Assembly: GCA_905116865.2 (NCBI GenBank)
Contig: CAJHNH020005002.1
Location: forward strand, 118,385-182,384
DNA from: Candidula unifasciata
Lineage: Eukaryota; Mollusca; Gastropoda; Stylommatophora; Geomitridae
Direction of reading: 5' to 3'
DNA: 64,000 nucleotides
Shown here: positions 11,629 to 23,462 of the stretch, piece after piece
Layout: the number at the start of each line of letters is the position of its first letter
Position numbering within the stretch: position 1 is the first letter of the stretch
Program-made: the position numbers and the translations under genes
Notes under the pieces: generated by a model
The model's database searches: none
The model's input: the letters and a program-made list of their open reading frames with translations, nothing else
Told to the model about the DNA's origin: nothing

Positions 11629-13460
11629 TTTTTACCCCCACCAGGACATCACACAAACGATAAACACCCGATTCTTCTTCTTCTTTCGCTCGCCTGAAAT
11701 AAGTTATCTATATCAGCAGTTTTGTCTCTAGTATAAATTTCACTGTCGTTGTTAGTTCATTCAGTGGTCCATAGAGTTTACGTTCCACTGTTGTTCTTTC
11801 TGGCCAAAAGGTTTGCCTTAATGTGTCAAAATCGGTGCAGTCCTGGAGTACATGCTCTGCGGTCTGGGGCACATTTCCACAGGTGCACATGGCTGATACA
11901 CCTATCTTGAATTTTGTGTACATGTGGTTACGTAATCGGTTGTGCCCTGTTCTGAGGCGGAAGATAATGACTTGTTCTGGTCTGTCCATAATAAAATAGT
12001 CGTCTTGTGCTGGGGCTGGTGGTTTCCTGATCGATTTAATGATTCTTTTCTTTTGGTGGTATGTGACTGGTACATCTGGCTGCTCTTTTGTCGCACCTTC
12101 CCCTGCCAGTTGATTAGCTTTCTCATTTCCAGGCACTCCACAATGAGACGGTATCCACTGCATTACGACTCTTCGCTGAACGCTGAGTTGTGTCAGCAGT
12201 GTTTGCAATTCTGGTAGTTTCCTATACTGGAGTGCTTCAAGTACTGATTTAGCATCTGTAAGCATTACCACAAACTGTGAGCCAAGGTTGGTATTTAGCA
12301 GTTTCTCTGTAGCTATCTTAATAGCCTGGGTTTCTGCATCGTAGTTATGGCAGTACTTCCCGGTTGGTACGCTGGACTTATCCCTAGTACCATCTGGGAA
12401 TTCGATGTACACTCCAGCACCACCATTTCTAACTGCACTTTCTGCGGACCCATCTGTATAGACTCTGACCCATTGTTCTTGTGGCTATTCTTCATCAATA
12501 TAACTGAGGGTGGCCATTTTGCGCTGTACACTATCTTGCTCTTTCTTGTCAAATATCCCTTTCACATGTGTCTGGATTTGTACCGTTAGTTTACATTTTT
12601 CTCTCCATGGGGTTTGTTCCGGAATACTTTTAAGTGGGCAGCCAATTTCTGGAAGGTCAGGAGTTTGTCTACATATTCTTTTTGCTTGGTGTATAAAGCT
12701 GCTTCTTTTTAACCGTCCCAAGGCTAGGTTCTTAAATCTATTTTCCATCGTGTGATCTGGCATACTGAGGAACTTTTCAGCTTGTATTTGCAACTTTGTA
12801 TCTCTGCGTTCTCTCAGTGCCTGTGTTTTCCCAGCTTTCTCCATTTCTAATATGGGGGTTGATTTCATCCCTCCTGTGATGACTCTGAGCGCTTGATTTT
12901 GCACTTTGTCTAACTCCTTTAATGTGGTACTAGATGCTGAACACCATGCAGTTGACCCATATTCCAAGTGTGGAAGTATGCTCTGCTTGTATACTTTATT
13001 GAGTATTTTCCCATCTGCTCCCCATGTGGTTCCACTTAGTTTTCTTAGTATTGCTGTCTTCCTCCTGGCTTTGGTTGCTGCCTTGTTGATATGTTTTCTC
13101 CATGTCAACCTGTCATCAAATGTGACTCCTAGGTATGTGGGCTCTTTATCATCTCTCAGGGGTATTTCGTTTATTTTGATGGTGCCGGCTTTTTGCTTTG
13201 GGGAGAGGGTGAATAGTGTGGTGCTACATTTGTCTGTGTTGATACTGACACACCATCTATTGGCCCATGCCTCAAGTGCATTTGTAGCCCGATGACACAA
13301 AGTGCCACCATGTGGATGAGGATCACCCGTGGAGATGTCCCGGAAACCGCGTTCAGCCATTAGACCATATTTTTGGCCGGGCTATATTGCGGCCCCTGGC
13401 AATAGCCAGAGTAGGGCTTCAAATAACGAAAAATTGCATCTCACAAGGAGATGACAGGAT
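11629..13460 (+). repeat. R1 repeat, copy 2, split by a LINE
   Basis: The left piece (11629-11672) carries 'ccaccaggacatcacac' and 'gataaacacccgat'. The right piece (13288-13460) resumes with 'cccgatgacacaaagtgcc' and continues as in other R1 copies. The LINE at 11673-13287 sits between them, so R1 was the older element. Confidence 0.8.
11673..13287 (-). pseudogene. 5'-truncated I-like LINE (RT thumb and RNase H)
   Basis: Minus-strand element of the same family as 47650-51027. The frame at 12485-13287 begins just after the RT active site ('ALEAWANRWCVSINTDK') and carries 'YLGVTFDDRLTW' and 'LPHLEYGSTAWC'. The frame at 11708-12412 carries RNase H: 'AETQAIKIATEKL', 'LTDAKSVLEAL', 'WIPSHCGVPGNEKAN', then the cysteine/histidine motif 'CTCGNVPQTAEHVLQDC'. 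A frameshift separates the two. In RNase H the last catalytic aspartate is Asn ('NEKAN' where the sister copy has 'NEKAD'). It ends in a short GAA-rich tail. Insertion into R1 is marked by a possible 6-bp duplication 'cccgat' (11667-11672 and 13288-13293). Confidence 0.93.
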
Positions 13461-14689
13461 TAGTAGTTGTATAATCAAGCAATTACAAATGCTCACTGTA
13501 ACATGACAAATAAACACAGTAAACGAAAAGTTTTTGTTTTTTGCATTTTATTCAAATTGTTTTTGCTTTTTATGTTGAAATATTTGGTCAGTCGTTAAAT
13601 AACTGCTCTTGTTTAGTTAATTTTATTCATCGCCAACCATATTCCTTACATTTTATTGCACTGACATTCAACAAATTTACTAAGTACTTGAAAAAGATGG
13701 GGGGTTTTCCCCTGAAATTTCCATAAATATCCAAACAAATTCAATATGGTCGCCAAGATCATGTGACATATTTGCATAATATATCTTTTTTTTTTTCATG
13801 TGTAGCAACCATTCAAACAGTTGCTCTGAAAGTTTCAAAACCCTACACTCGGTTTTTTTTTTTTTTTTAATTATAATTATTAACAGTATTAGAAAACCAG
13901 TTATTTTGAAGAAAAAAAAATCTCCAAACACACTTGGTAATGGGGGATTGTTTTTTTTATGAAAGTGCACGAGGAAAAATCGACATGGCGATAAGCGTAG
14001 CCAATGACAGTTCGGCACAACACACGACTATCAGTCTATATACCGGTATATCTACTTGTCCCGACTATGATATTTGGCCAACACATCTAGATATTCATCT
14101 GTTTTTCTGTCAAGTGTTCCCCCGACTGTCACCATGTTTTCACGTTTGTTTCATTTCCCGTAGATTCTTCGAGGTCTAGACATAACATAAGAGATAATCG
14201 TCACAGGCATTGCATTTCTTGCTGGTCAAAACTCTAGTGAAATGGGATATTTGTTATCTTGTTTGTTATTTGGCATAATTATTCACCGGGGGGCGAGCGC
14301 GTTTTGTGCAGGAACTACCGGAGTCAACTCGGTGGAGATCACACAATAGGACGGTCTGGATTTGGCAGATGATTTATGGACACTTATGGAAACTTGTCTC
14401 AGTCAATGAAAATAAGTAGAAATCACACGTGTGCTTTGGGGGAGGGTACAAATATGATACTGTGTGATGCCGACGATAGAAATGGTCACCACGCAATAAC
14501 GAAAGCTCCTTGCTAAAGAAACGTGTGTACTTGGCTGCTTGACCATCCCTACATCCTAAAACTAACGCTATCACTAACAAGAGGTATCATACACTTATCA
14601 AAAGCGAATGCCCCTTCTCTACCCCCACCCCCCCCTACTCCTCTTTCCCCTTTTTTTCGATGTTGTTTTTAGTTCGTGGGTTTTCACCG
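13461..14689. other. no gene recognised
   Basis: About 1.2 kb, AT-rich with several T homopolymers (13788, 13855, 13952). Lysine- and phenylalanine-rich frames here are compositional. No domain or repeat match noticed. Confidence 0.45.
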
Positions 14690-14882
14690 CGGATGAAGAA
14701 GAAAAGGAGGAAGAGGAGGAGGAAGAAGAAGAAGAAGAAGAAGAAGAAGAAGAAGAAGAAGAAGAAGAAGAAGAAGAAGAAGAAGCAAAAGAAGAAGCAA
14801 AAGAAGAAGAAGGCGAAGAAGAATCGAAGATTACTAACATGTTCAAAACAAAAACAAAACAGCAGTCCCCCCCCCCCCCCCC
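14690..14882. repeat. (GAA)n microsatellite with flanking poly-C
   Basis: GAA repeats at about 14698-14830 followed by a C run at 14864-14882. The poly-Glu, poly-Lys and poly-Ser frames across it are artefacts of the triplet repeat. Confidence 0.95.
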
Positions 14883-14889
14883 GTCAAGT

Positions 14890-16782
14890 GTCTACTTGAT
14901 AAGTGTGTGTGCGCTCAAATAAACCAAAGTGTATTACGCTACTTCAAGTGGTGATCCGCTTTGTTAAGAGGTTGCTGCTTACTTAACTGCTTCACTGATG
15001 GTAGGTAATATACTGGCAATCCCTTGGTCATTCTTCAATACACAAGGTTTGGATTGCTTAAGTGCCTGAAAGCGTGTCAAGTAGTAAAGGACTGTGTGAG
15101 TGAGACAGAGGGGAGGGGGGGAGGAGGGAGAGAAAGAGAGAGAGAGGGGAGGGGACGGGGTATGTATGACTAGCGTTCCTAGACTGATCGAAAGTTGGTA
15201 TTTCCCAAGTCTCTATCAGCGATGTCAGTGTCAAGCCGAACGCCTTTAATTTCTATCATACATCCTGCTACCCATTTTAGGCTTTTATCCCCAATAAGTC
15301 ATTGACCCTCAGCCAACTGACGTGCAGCTAATTCTAAGCTGACCCAGTTTTCACCTCACCTTCTGATTCTCCTTTTTTTGTGTGTGTGTGTGTGTGTTTG
15401 TAAGTTGTGTGTATATACGCATGTGTGCGTGAATTTGACTTCTTTGTTTAAGTCTGCGTTTTTGATCCTGTATATTCCAATGCAAGGATATGCTAACTAT
15501 ATTGTATCAGAAGTTTTCAATGTGTCTTCTATTTAGTGTATATTTTATACTGATGATGGTGACCCAGTTCCTGGAGTTGTGGATCGGCCATCTTACAAGG
15601 AAATTATAAATACACGTAGTGCTCCTTAAAACCACCCCACTCTTCTCTAACCTTCAAAAGCTGCAGCTATGCGGCTTAGACGTAAGTGAATGTGTTCAAC
15701 AATTTCATGATCCTCGAATGGCAAGGTTCGATTTCCACCGTAAACGTCTTATTTAACAAACCGGTCTTTTGCTTTTCGGACATTGCTATGAGAGTCGCAC
15801 CGATGAAAAGAATGGAGCTACATCGCGCAAATTACCATAGACAGCAATGGGTCAGTATAGCCAACTTTTACTGTGGTTAAGGCAAACCATGTCTTTCACA
15901 AAAAAATAAAAATGTAAAACAGCTTCCGGCTACGACCGAAAAAGAGTAAACATAAAGAAATAACGAAATGAAGCAAACTGCTAGCTTTACTGAAGAGATA
16001 AAGTAGTAATCTTCAGGTTTCACACGGGACATTACAAGCTGAAATACCAATTGTTCGATAAGTTAAAGACAAGAGACACCGATGAATGTAACTGTAGAAT
16101 TGGTACAATATAGGCCAAACAACTTCTGCATGAGCGTCTTACATTGAGAACACAGATTTTCTGGTCCAAACTCGTCCCATCTAAATACAATTTACGGAGA
16201 TGTCAGAAACCTCAAATTGACTTGTTTTCTTTCAACATATTTAGGTTGACGTCCAATGGTGAATGGACGAGGAGGAAACCCGAAATTGTGACAGATCTAT
16301 CTGTTTGTTAGTCGGCCGGTCAGTGTGTCTCTGCCTGCCTGCCATATCGATCCATCCATCCATCCATCAGTCCGGTCTACCTGCATGTCTATTTATTTGT
16401 GTGTAATCCGAACACACTGAATTGTTTGTTATTAACAGTTACGTTTGTCAACGGTGATTATTATTCCTATTAGATTATTACATTACTTCAACAGATTTAT
16501 TAAAATTTACTATACTAACATTTTTTTTAAAAAGGTAAAGAATAATCAGAGTATATTCCAGCGTTTGTAATTCAGATATAATTGATAATGCTTATTACCA
16601 CATATAAAATTACATTTTAATTAAAGACTACGTAAGCAGAAGGCTGGCGTGCCTGATTCTTAATCTTGTGTGTGGAAAGGAGAAGTTGGTGTGTTCGTTC
16701 GTTACTTTGTTCTTCTTTTTTAATCATCTTTTTCTTCTTCATTTTCTTTTTATCCTTCTTCGTCTTCTTTTTTTTTTTTTTT
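14890..16782. other. no gene; scattered microsatellites
   Basis: G/A-rich patch at 15097-15160, (GT)n at 15380-15397, (ATCC)n at 16348-16368, T-rich run at 16712-16800. Possible weak R11 traces lie near 16550-16600 ('ttccagcgtttgtaatt', compare 61500). No credible coding frame. Confidence 0.45.
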
Positions 16783-17050
16783 TGCTTCTTCTTCTTCTTC
16801 CACTTCTTCTTAGCGCTCACATGTTATAAACTCCAAAGGAAATTTCTTGACTTTGGCCTTGTTCCAGAACCAGAGTTTCGCATACACATCCATTATACAG
16901 ATATGGCTTATGTGTATGAAGATTGTTGGTTTTTCGACTTTCCGGCAGATTTACTCCGACTTCGAAAGTGAACATCCACGCTGTTTACCACATGCTTGTA
17001 AGGGGTAGTGGGCCTGTTTCCCTCAAAATGGGGCCCTGTAACCCACATGA
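16783..17050 (-). repeat. R4 repeat, copy 1 (GAA-tailed SINE-like)
   Basis: Begins with a TTC repeat on the plus strand, which is the GAA tail when read in the element's sense. It matches other R4 copies at 'ccagaacc', 'gattgttggtttttcgac', 'ccggcagat.tactccgacttcgaa' and 'aaaatggggccc'. Sense strand is minus. It is diverged from the copies at 20519 and 25356. Confidence 0.65.
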
Positions 17051-17224
17051 AGAGGTACTGCACCATTTATTGAAAGAAGATAGACATAGAATGGCAAACA
17101 TAGTAGCGAAGACATCAAAGAATATGCCCGATTATTTACGTCTTTATGCTTTCAGTCAAAGAAGCCCTGGTTATACTGCGAGAAGCAGGCCCAGATTCTT
17201 TCAGAAAGTTACTCGGGTAAGTGT

Positions 17225-17415
17225 TAAGCTCAACTACTGCTGGAATTCCCAGGTCTACCCAGCCTTGAGTGGGTACCGGGTACAGTCCCAGGAAGTAGAG
17301 GCGGCCGGCGTGATGCTGACCACATCACCCATCTTGTGCCGATTGGTCTATAAAAATATAGCCCTATATGCCCTAAACGCCTAAAGTCGTGGAAAAGGGT
17401 CCTTTACTTTACTTT
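17225..17415 (+). repeat. R2 SINE, 5'-truncated copy
   Basis: Matches R2 body words 'cagccttgagtgggtacc', 'cggcgtgatgctgacca', 'attggtctataaa' and ends 'ggaaaagggtcctttacttt'. The tRNA-like head present in the copy at 24958 is missing. Confidence 0.75.
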
Positions 17416-17429
17416 TACTGCCGGAATGT

Positions 17430-18000
17430 AAAGCAGGCTTAGTCAACCACCGGCATGCGGGACGAATCCGGCCAAAGAGGCCTAGCAGTTGACCCGTGGT
17501 TCATAGTCAACGGTGTTGTATGAACGATTTTTTCTCTAGCCTGTGACGATCCCCATTTTCAACATTCTGACCCCTGGGTAAACTCACATATTCAGTCTTA
17601 CAGTGGGTTAGGTTCACGTTCATCTTCCCAAACAGAGTAGGTCCCTTTTCATTCACAAGTTTGTTGGGCTGGTCGACTTTCCTGAAGGTTACGAGTGTGC
17701 CCCGCTCTGTTGTATTCTTACTGTGATGTCTTGCATTTACGTTTTCATTCCGAGAAAGAGAATGCCTGTTACACATGTTGCAGCCCTATCTATGGAGGAG
17801 GAGGAGGGTGGGGTCTTTAGATTGTCCATGATTGTGGGGTGTTAAAAAGCTCTAGCGTGCTGAAATATGCAACACGCGATATCAACGGCATTGCGGAACA
17901 CCTCCGTAACCTTGTGCCAAGGTGACAGGTTAAGGAATTTCCAATCAGAAGTGAACTAGTGTGCTTATGGGCGGGGTGAGGGGGGGGGGGGGGGATTGAC
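17430..18000 (+). repeat. R9 repeat, copy 2
   Basis: Reverse-complement counterpart of 1092-1620. Its left part (17430-17600) also resembles 63377-63528, with a start 'caggcttagtcaacc' like a hAT-type inverted terminus. The poly-G at about 17980-17993 marks the right edge. The 89-codon minus frame within it has no recognisable domain. Confidence 0.55.
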
Positions 18001-18620
18001 GTCTTTTATCCTTTTGTGTAAAGTTGCCTGTGTTTGTGCTCCTTGTCAGAAAAAAATGGTGTGCCGTTGCCAAAACAGGAGTTAGCTGAGCGGATGTGTG
18101 CATCGACATCTATCTTTGGGAACAGCACATGGCGAGATCCCAAACTCTCCTACCACTGCCTCACAGCCATGAAATTTGCTTCTTTCAAAGGGGCCTTTCG
18201 CTGAAAACGAATCCATTAGAATCAAAGCCATGGCGACGCAGCCCCCCCCCCCCCCAATCTCCTTGTGTCTGCAGGTTCCTGGTCGTTGACTGGATAGCCA
18301 TTACCTATCCAGTAACCTAGCTACCAACTCTTACGACCAGTCGCAAATTATGCTCTGTCGCAGGGTTCTAGTCACCCTTTGTACTTCCGATTAAGATACA
18401 TACGCATACACCATACAATTCCAATCTTAATGCAGGCAAGTCGACACTTTTCCTAAGATGAAAGCGTCTAGCCTGCCTACGGTCAATATCAAATATGTTG
18501 AAGGTTTTAAACAACGGATCAACATCATGGCACACGGGTAGTAACCGAGAAGTGTCCCGTTCTTTCTTCTAACACAAGTCTGAGTCTGAAGAAGCTCAGC
18601 ACAGTGCACAGGCTTTGCAG
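18001..18620. other. no gene recognised
   Basis: C run at 18241-18256. No domain or repeat match noticed. Confidence 0.45.
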
Positions 18621-18624
18621 CACC

Positions 18625-18850
18625 GGCAATGATCCTGAAATATTTTAGGTTGATTATTTAACTCCAAATTGTTGCCCGGGAAGCGCCGTCATGCTACTCT
18701 TTTCGATTTGCAACTGCAAAAAGATTTTTTTTTTTTTTTAGTGCGCAACAATGCACACGGGCGTCCAATCTCACTACTCATAGACCGGGGGTGGGGGGGG
18801 GGGGGGGGGGGGGGGGGGGAGGGATTACTAGAAGTCCAAGTCCATGTGAA
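18625..18850 (+). repeat. R7 repeat, copy 1, with poly-G
   Basis: Matches 23920-24110: 'gatcctgaaatattttagg', 'aactccaaattg', 'gcgcaacaat', 'cacgggcgt' and 'attactagaag'. A G homopolymer (18793-18819) expanded inside this copy and is absent from copy 2. Confidence 0.65.
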
Positions 18851-19423
18851 AAAATCCTAGCCCTTACAGGGGATTGAAGCCGGAACCGCTAGCACTCGAG
18901 GCGGACACCATGTAGACAAACCCAACCCCTCGCCTACGTAGAGATTCATTCAGCGGAATAAGTAATTAACAGTAGTGATCCCGTCCCCGGTACAGGTAGT
19001 TTACTAGCAGTAAGTGAATCTGCATTTAGCGTGTAATTTACTCAGTTCGCTAAGCTTTATCTCTTCGACAGCGCTTAACGTTATATGCTGTACCACATCC
19101 CTGCACATTAACTCTTACACAGCATCAGAGGCGTAGCCAGGGGGAGTAAACGGAACCACTGCCGCCGCCCCTGTGCCTTATTTTGGAATACTGGGGCTTA
19201 GTTCAATCAATCCATTGTCGTCTTCTCAAAGTTAGTTGCAGTGGATATCCATCATTTCTGTCCCTCGCTGTAGCTGTACACTCTATAAGATTGATGTCCG
19301 TTCATCCCTTGACGGTATGTCGTATCGCTGTCAACAACTCTGTATCCAAAGTCTCCATACAGTCTCGATGTCTGACTGTTTTTGTTTTCGTGGATATCAT
19401 TTGGTCGTCAGTGTCTAAATCTT
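18851..19423. other. no gene; possible MITE end at 19130
   Basis: The word 'cagaggcgtagccaggggg' at 19130-19148 resembles a common inverted terminus of non-autonomous DNA transposons, but I cannot find its partner. Otherwise featureless. Confidence 0.3.
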
Positions 19424-19693
19424 ATTATTATTATTCTTAGTTCACCAGCTGTAAGTTTCGGTGGAAAGTCCTGGTTGTTCGGCCATCTGGACTTTGGCTT
19501 TGTGCCAGGACCTGATTTTTGCGTGCACACCCGTTCAACTGGCTTATTTGTGTGCAGTTTGATGTTCCTTGCCACTTGGGTAGACACACTCCAACTTCGA
19601 AGGAAGCTCCCGAATAGTCGACGTCTACGACATGTGTGTTGTAGAGACAGTGGGTATATTCTTGCTTTCCTAACAACGAAGCCCCGAAACCTA
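19424..19693 (-). repeat. R4 repeat, copy 2
   Basis: Shares 'ttcaccagctgtaa', 'tggttgttc', 'actccaacttcgaaggaag', 'tcccgaatagtcgac' and 'agtgggtatattcttg' with the other R4 copies. Sense strand is minus. The overlapping frames are incidental. Confidence 0.75.
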
Positions 19694-19799
19694 GACAGCA
19701 AACATGGTAAATACTGGCAGTAGTGACAGTGCTGAGTGCAAATTCATTCGTAAATCCACATTTACACTGCCTCACTTCTTTATTTTAACTGCTCGTATT

Positions 19800-19885
19800 G
19801 CCCGGCTCGCTAGCGCAGTTGGTTAAACCGGACTGAGCGGCGACCAGGTGATGAAATAACTCCTAATGGTTCACGCCTGGGGGTA
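19800..19885 (+). repeat. tRNA-like SINE head
   Basis: Contains 'tagcgcagttggttaa', an almost ideal internal A box, and a weaker B-box-like 'tggttcacgcc' about 50 bp downstream. The spacing and missing cloverleaf pairing argue against a functional tRNA gene. A tRNA-derived SINE head is more likely. Confidence 0.45.
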
Positions 19886-20004
19886 GGCAGAAAAGCCGCA
19901 TTACTCACAAATTTACGGTATCTATCACAGAATCAAGATCGAAGGGTTGCCATATCCATAGTACCGAGCCAAATGGTTAACAACTCATGGTTTCTGAGTT
20001 CTAA

Positions 20005-20098
20005 TTTTTTTTAAAAACTGCGCGTATAACTACTGTTTGTCCTATATGGTATGATGTTATATATATATATATATACTGTTTGTCCTATATTGTGTGAT

Positions 20099-20158
<60 letters not shown>

Positions 20159-20225
20159 TGAGTCTAGAATGCATCTGTGTATATGTTACGGGTATGTGTG
20201 TTAAACCCCCCCCCCCCCCCCCCCG
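20005..20225. repeat. (TA)n runs and poly-C
   Basis: A short unit containing 'tactgtttgtcctatat' occurs twice, each followed by a TA run (20058-20075 and 20102-20157). A C homopolymer spans about 20206-20224. Confidence 0.9.
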
Positions 20226-20518
20226 CCCCTTCGTTTATTTTTTCTGCTCAACTTCTCTATCAAATCTGGCTACGCTTCTGCATAGCCACAGCCGGGCTCC
20301 AGCAGAAAAGCTACAACAGGAGTCTGTGTGCGTAGCATAAATGTCAACACGCGCACACGTAGATCTCCCTGCTGAAACATCTGTCACACACGTGCTAGCA
20401 CACAATGCCGCACAACCAACTCCCACAATACATAATTCACATGTACCATTTGTAACGATACAAGCGTCCACAATGCCGGCTGAAGCGTGTGCAGTGGAAA
20501 TATCACTAGAAGTTGAAA

Positions 20519-20805
20519 TCTTCTTCTTCTTCTTCACGTTCACCAGCTGTACACTCTGGCGGAAAGTTCTGGTTGTTCGTCCACTACTGAACTGCAGTCC
20601 TGCTCCAGAATCTGAGTGTTGCGTGTGCAACAATTTTACAGATCTCATTCTCTCGAATACAGACTGTTGGTTCCTTGCCTCTCCGGCAGATGCACTCCGA
20701 CTTCAAAGGAAGCTCCCCAATTAGTCGACTCTTACGACATGCTTTTGGGGAGGCAGTGGGTCTATTCTTGTTTTCCCCTACAATGGGGCCACGGAACCCA
20801 CACGG
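20519..20805 (-). repeat. R4 repeat, copy 3 (well preserved)
   Basis: One of the clearest copies. In the sense (minus) direction it ends 'gtgaacgtgaagaagaaga'. Landmarks on the plus strand are 'caccagctgtacactctgg', 'cagactgttggttccttgcc', 'agatgcactccgacttca', 'ttagtcgactcttacgac' and 'caatggggccacggaaccc'. Confidence 0.85.
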
Positions 20806-21880
20806 GGGTGTTGAAATCTATAACCTGGTTAGTTCGATACAATAACAACCACCAGCAGTATTTGTTTAAACTACAATCAGCGTGACATTTTTTTTTTTTT
20901 TTTGGCATGCTAACTAGATACATATAACTACATTTATACAAGCCTACAGCAAACTGCCGTAAATAAACACAGGAGTGGTCGTCAGTTGTCTATATCATGT
21001 ATAAATGCACACGTGGCGTCGCTCTTAAAAACTGAAAGGCATGAAGTAATAACAGGTAATAGCTGTAAATATGATGCAACATAATACAATAATGGCAGCG
21101 TCAGTCGTGGCGGATGCGATAGTGTATTTTTATTCTATCAGACCCAGCTGGAAATGTCAGACTGCCATACCAGTTAAAGAACAGTATCGAAGTGTCAATT
21201 TAAAAATAGCTACAATTCGTGTACGAGAGGAAGACAGGTTTCATCGTATTCAGGGTGTTCCCATAACTTTCCATCATCATCATCATCATGTAGTAGGTCC
21301 TTTGCAGAACGTCGCTGTCACTGCAGTCTGCCTGAAAGAAACTCTTTCACTAGCTCTCCCGCCTATTCTAATGTTATCTGAATCAGTAGAAAACAAAAAT
21401 TTCTAGCGCAGTCCGCTTTAAGCCGCCCGAGAGCCTCCTATATTAAGGACTGGTTCTTAGCTTTCTTAACTTGAATTCAGTTTCTTTGTGGAGAAAGTGA
21501 TTTCGCCTGATTTTTTTTTTTTTTTTTTTTTTTTCCTTGCTTTAACATGTCCGATGTGGCCTGGCTTGGCGGCTCTTGGTAGTGCTGATTCCCTGGCGTT
21601 TGGGAGGGGAGTCTGCCAGTCCTGAGAAGGACTAACAGATTGCGTGGGCCGACCTGGAACGGGTATGGGTGGAGCCTCCTGTTCCCTGCAATTTTAAATT
21701 CCAGCAGTCACTATAACCTGTGCCTATCTTCGTGCTGGTCGGTCCCATTCCCACCTTCCTAGTGTCAGGCCTTCTGCTGTTCTTTTTTCCACACATACAA
21801 AAAATGCACTAATCGCCGACTCCGTTACAAGCAGAACATCGAAATGTGTTTTAAAACAACGGTAGTCATGACAGTAAAGA
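20806..21880. other. no gene recognised
   Basis: About 1.1 kb. T homopolymers at 20888-20902 and 21511-21534. A 111-codon frame at 21071-21406 has no recognisable domain. No repeat match noticed. Confidence 0.4.
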
Positions 21881-21882
21881 GC

Positions 21883-22141
21883 CTTTTCCACGCCTTCGGG
21901 AATACAGGGCATATAGGGCTAGACCTATATTTTATAGACCTATCGGCACTTGGTGGGTGATGTGGTCAAGATCACCCTGCCGCCTTTACTTCCCATGACT
22001 GTACCTGGTACCTACTCAAGGCTGGGTAGATCTAGGAGCCAAAGTCATTTATTTTTAGAGGGGAAAAAAGCCGGGTTCCGTTAGGACCTGAACCCACGAC
22101 ATTCCCATCCGCATTTGAGCGTCTAGCCACTACACCATGGC
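21883..22141 (-). repeat. R2 SINE, near full-length copy
   Basis: On the minus strand it starts with a tRNA-like head ('gtgtagtggctagacgctc', then 'gtcgtgggttcag' as B box) at about 22135-22080. It runs through the R2 body and ends 'ggcgtggaaaaggctc' near 21885. Confidence 0.8.
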
Positions 22142-22332
22142 AACTACCAGTAATCATGTAACGCATATTATATATACATTTTTATGGTTTTCATAAGAAA
22201 ACAAATATTTTCCCTAAGAAAACATTATTTCGATGCGTGTCCACGGCTGAAGAACAAACATAAGAACAGCTGAAATTATACTTGTAATGACGTTGATAAT
22301 AAGTTTATTTCTCCTATGTAACAGTAATAGTA

Positions 22333-22512
22333 AATTTTTACCCCACCCGGACATCACACAGAGCGAGAAACATCCGGTGACACAAAGTGCCACCATGCGG
22401 ATGAGGATCACCCGTGGAGAGGTCGCGGAAACCGCGTTCAACCGTTAGGCAGCAGCCATGGGTGGGCTTCAAAATAACGAATAACTGCATCCCACATGGG
22501 GATGACAAAGGC
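22333..22512 (+). repeat. R1 repeat, copy 3
   Basis: 'accccacccggacatcacac', 'gtgacacaaagtgccacca', 'gatgaggatcacccgtgga' and 'gaaaccgcgttcaaccgtta' match the other R1 copies closely. Minus-strand frames running through it are incidental. Confidence 0.8.
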
Positions 22513-22954
22513 TGGTAATTTCCTATGTATTGAAACTTGTGGGACACCCTGTACGACAAGCAATCTATTTCTACTTGCACACTTTGCCCCAGGTGCTGAA
22601 AATTAGGTGAAATATTAGCGTAGCACACATTTGTAAGGTTTTTCTTCATCTCCGTCACCAGATTCTTCGCCTGGTTCTCCTCCTCCTCTCGTTCTCCTCC
22701 TCCATCGAACAAGCATAGATCTTCAAACACATCATTATCTATAAAAAGGTTTCCTCCACTCTTTATTCACTGGTATTTACCCAGGTCTGCCGTGCTTCTG
22801 TTTGCCTAACCTCCTGCTTAGAATAATCGACAGCTGCGTGAGTGGCTATGTGATCTCGGTAATGGATTCACAACCACATAACGACACTGCTATAGCACAC
22901 TGAGATGTACAATTGAGATTCGACTTTTCTCGTCGTTTAGAAAGGAGAACAAAT
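22513..22954. other. no gene recognised
   Basis: The minus-strand frame covering 22338-22730 is partly R1 and partly unique sequence. A short block near 22540 ('gggacaccctgtacgac') looks like a transposon flank but is not assignable. Confidence 0.35.
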
Positions 22955-23030
22955 ACAATGGACTCTTACGACATGCTTTTGGTTAGGCAGTGGGTATATG
23001 CTTGTTTTCCCTATAATAATGGAGCATAGG
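22955..23030 (-). repeat. R4 fragment, copy 4
   Basis: Only the 'gactcttacgacatgctttt' to 'ggcagtgggtatat' portion of R4 is present. Confidence 0.6.
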
Positions 23031-23031
23031 C

Positions 23032-23335
23032 CCTCAACAAACTTACGATAAGTCTTTGTACCCTTCGCTATTGCATCCAGCTCTCCCCATCTTTTAACTT
23101 CACTCACTAGCTTCCTTCTCCATGTGTGTGTGTGTGTTTTTTTTATTTTGTCTTCCTCTATTTCTATGCCTCTGTGCGTTCCAGTAAAAATACATACTAG
23201 ATGTATTGTTCTCAGGTTTTCTTAACGTGTATTCTATCCAACGCCAGTGTCTTTTCTTCACCTCTTGGTAGACTGGAAGTTGTTCTGTTCTCTCACAAAG
23301 CTGCCCATTAGTGATTCTATCATACCATAGACTTT
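23032..23335 (-). pseudogene. LINE C-terminal fragment
   Basis: Minus-strand frame with 'WRWIEYTLRKPENN', a 'WNAQRHRNRGRQ' stretch matching the usual 'GKRRRGRP' position, then 'EKEASEVKRWGELDAIAK'. This is the post-RT C-terminus of an RTE-like LINE, frameshifted by a short GT repeat at 23125-23137. Confidence 0.7.
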
Positions 23336-23462
23336 TTTTTTTTGGGGGGGGGGGGAAGGGTAATTTCAGGTTTAGTCGACGCAGTGTAAAAGGGATAAGA
23401 CAGTAACAAAACTTCGTCAAGGTCCGTCATTATTTTCCAAGCGCACTCACCTTGCATCAGAT

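Noticed and set aside
13680..14018. 112-codon minus ORF with hydrophobic stretch
   Set aside because: The hydrophobic and Lys-rich segments come from T/A homopolymers.
14608..14922. Poly-Glu / poly-Lys / poly-Ser proteins
   Set aside because: Three readings of one (GAA)n microsatellite.
22338..22730. 130-codon minus ORF with acidic N-terminus
   Set aside because: Its C-terminal third is an R1 repeat in reverse and the rest shows no family; likely chance.
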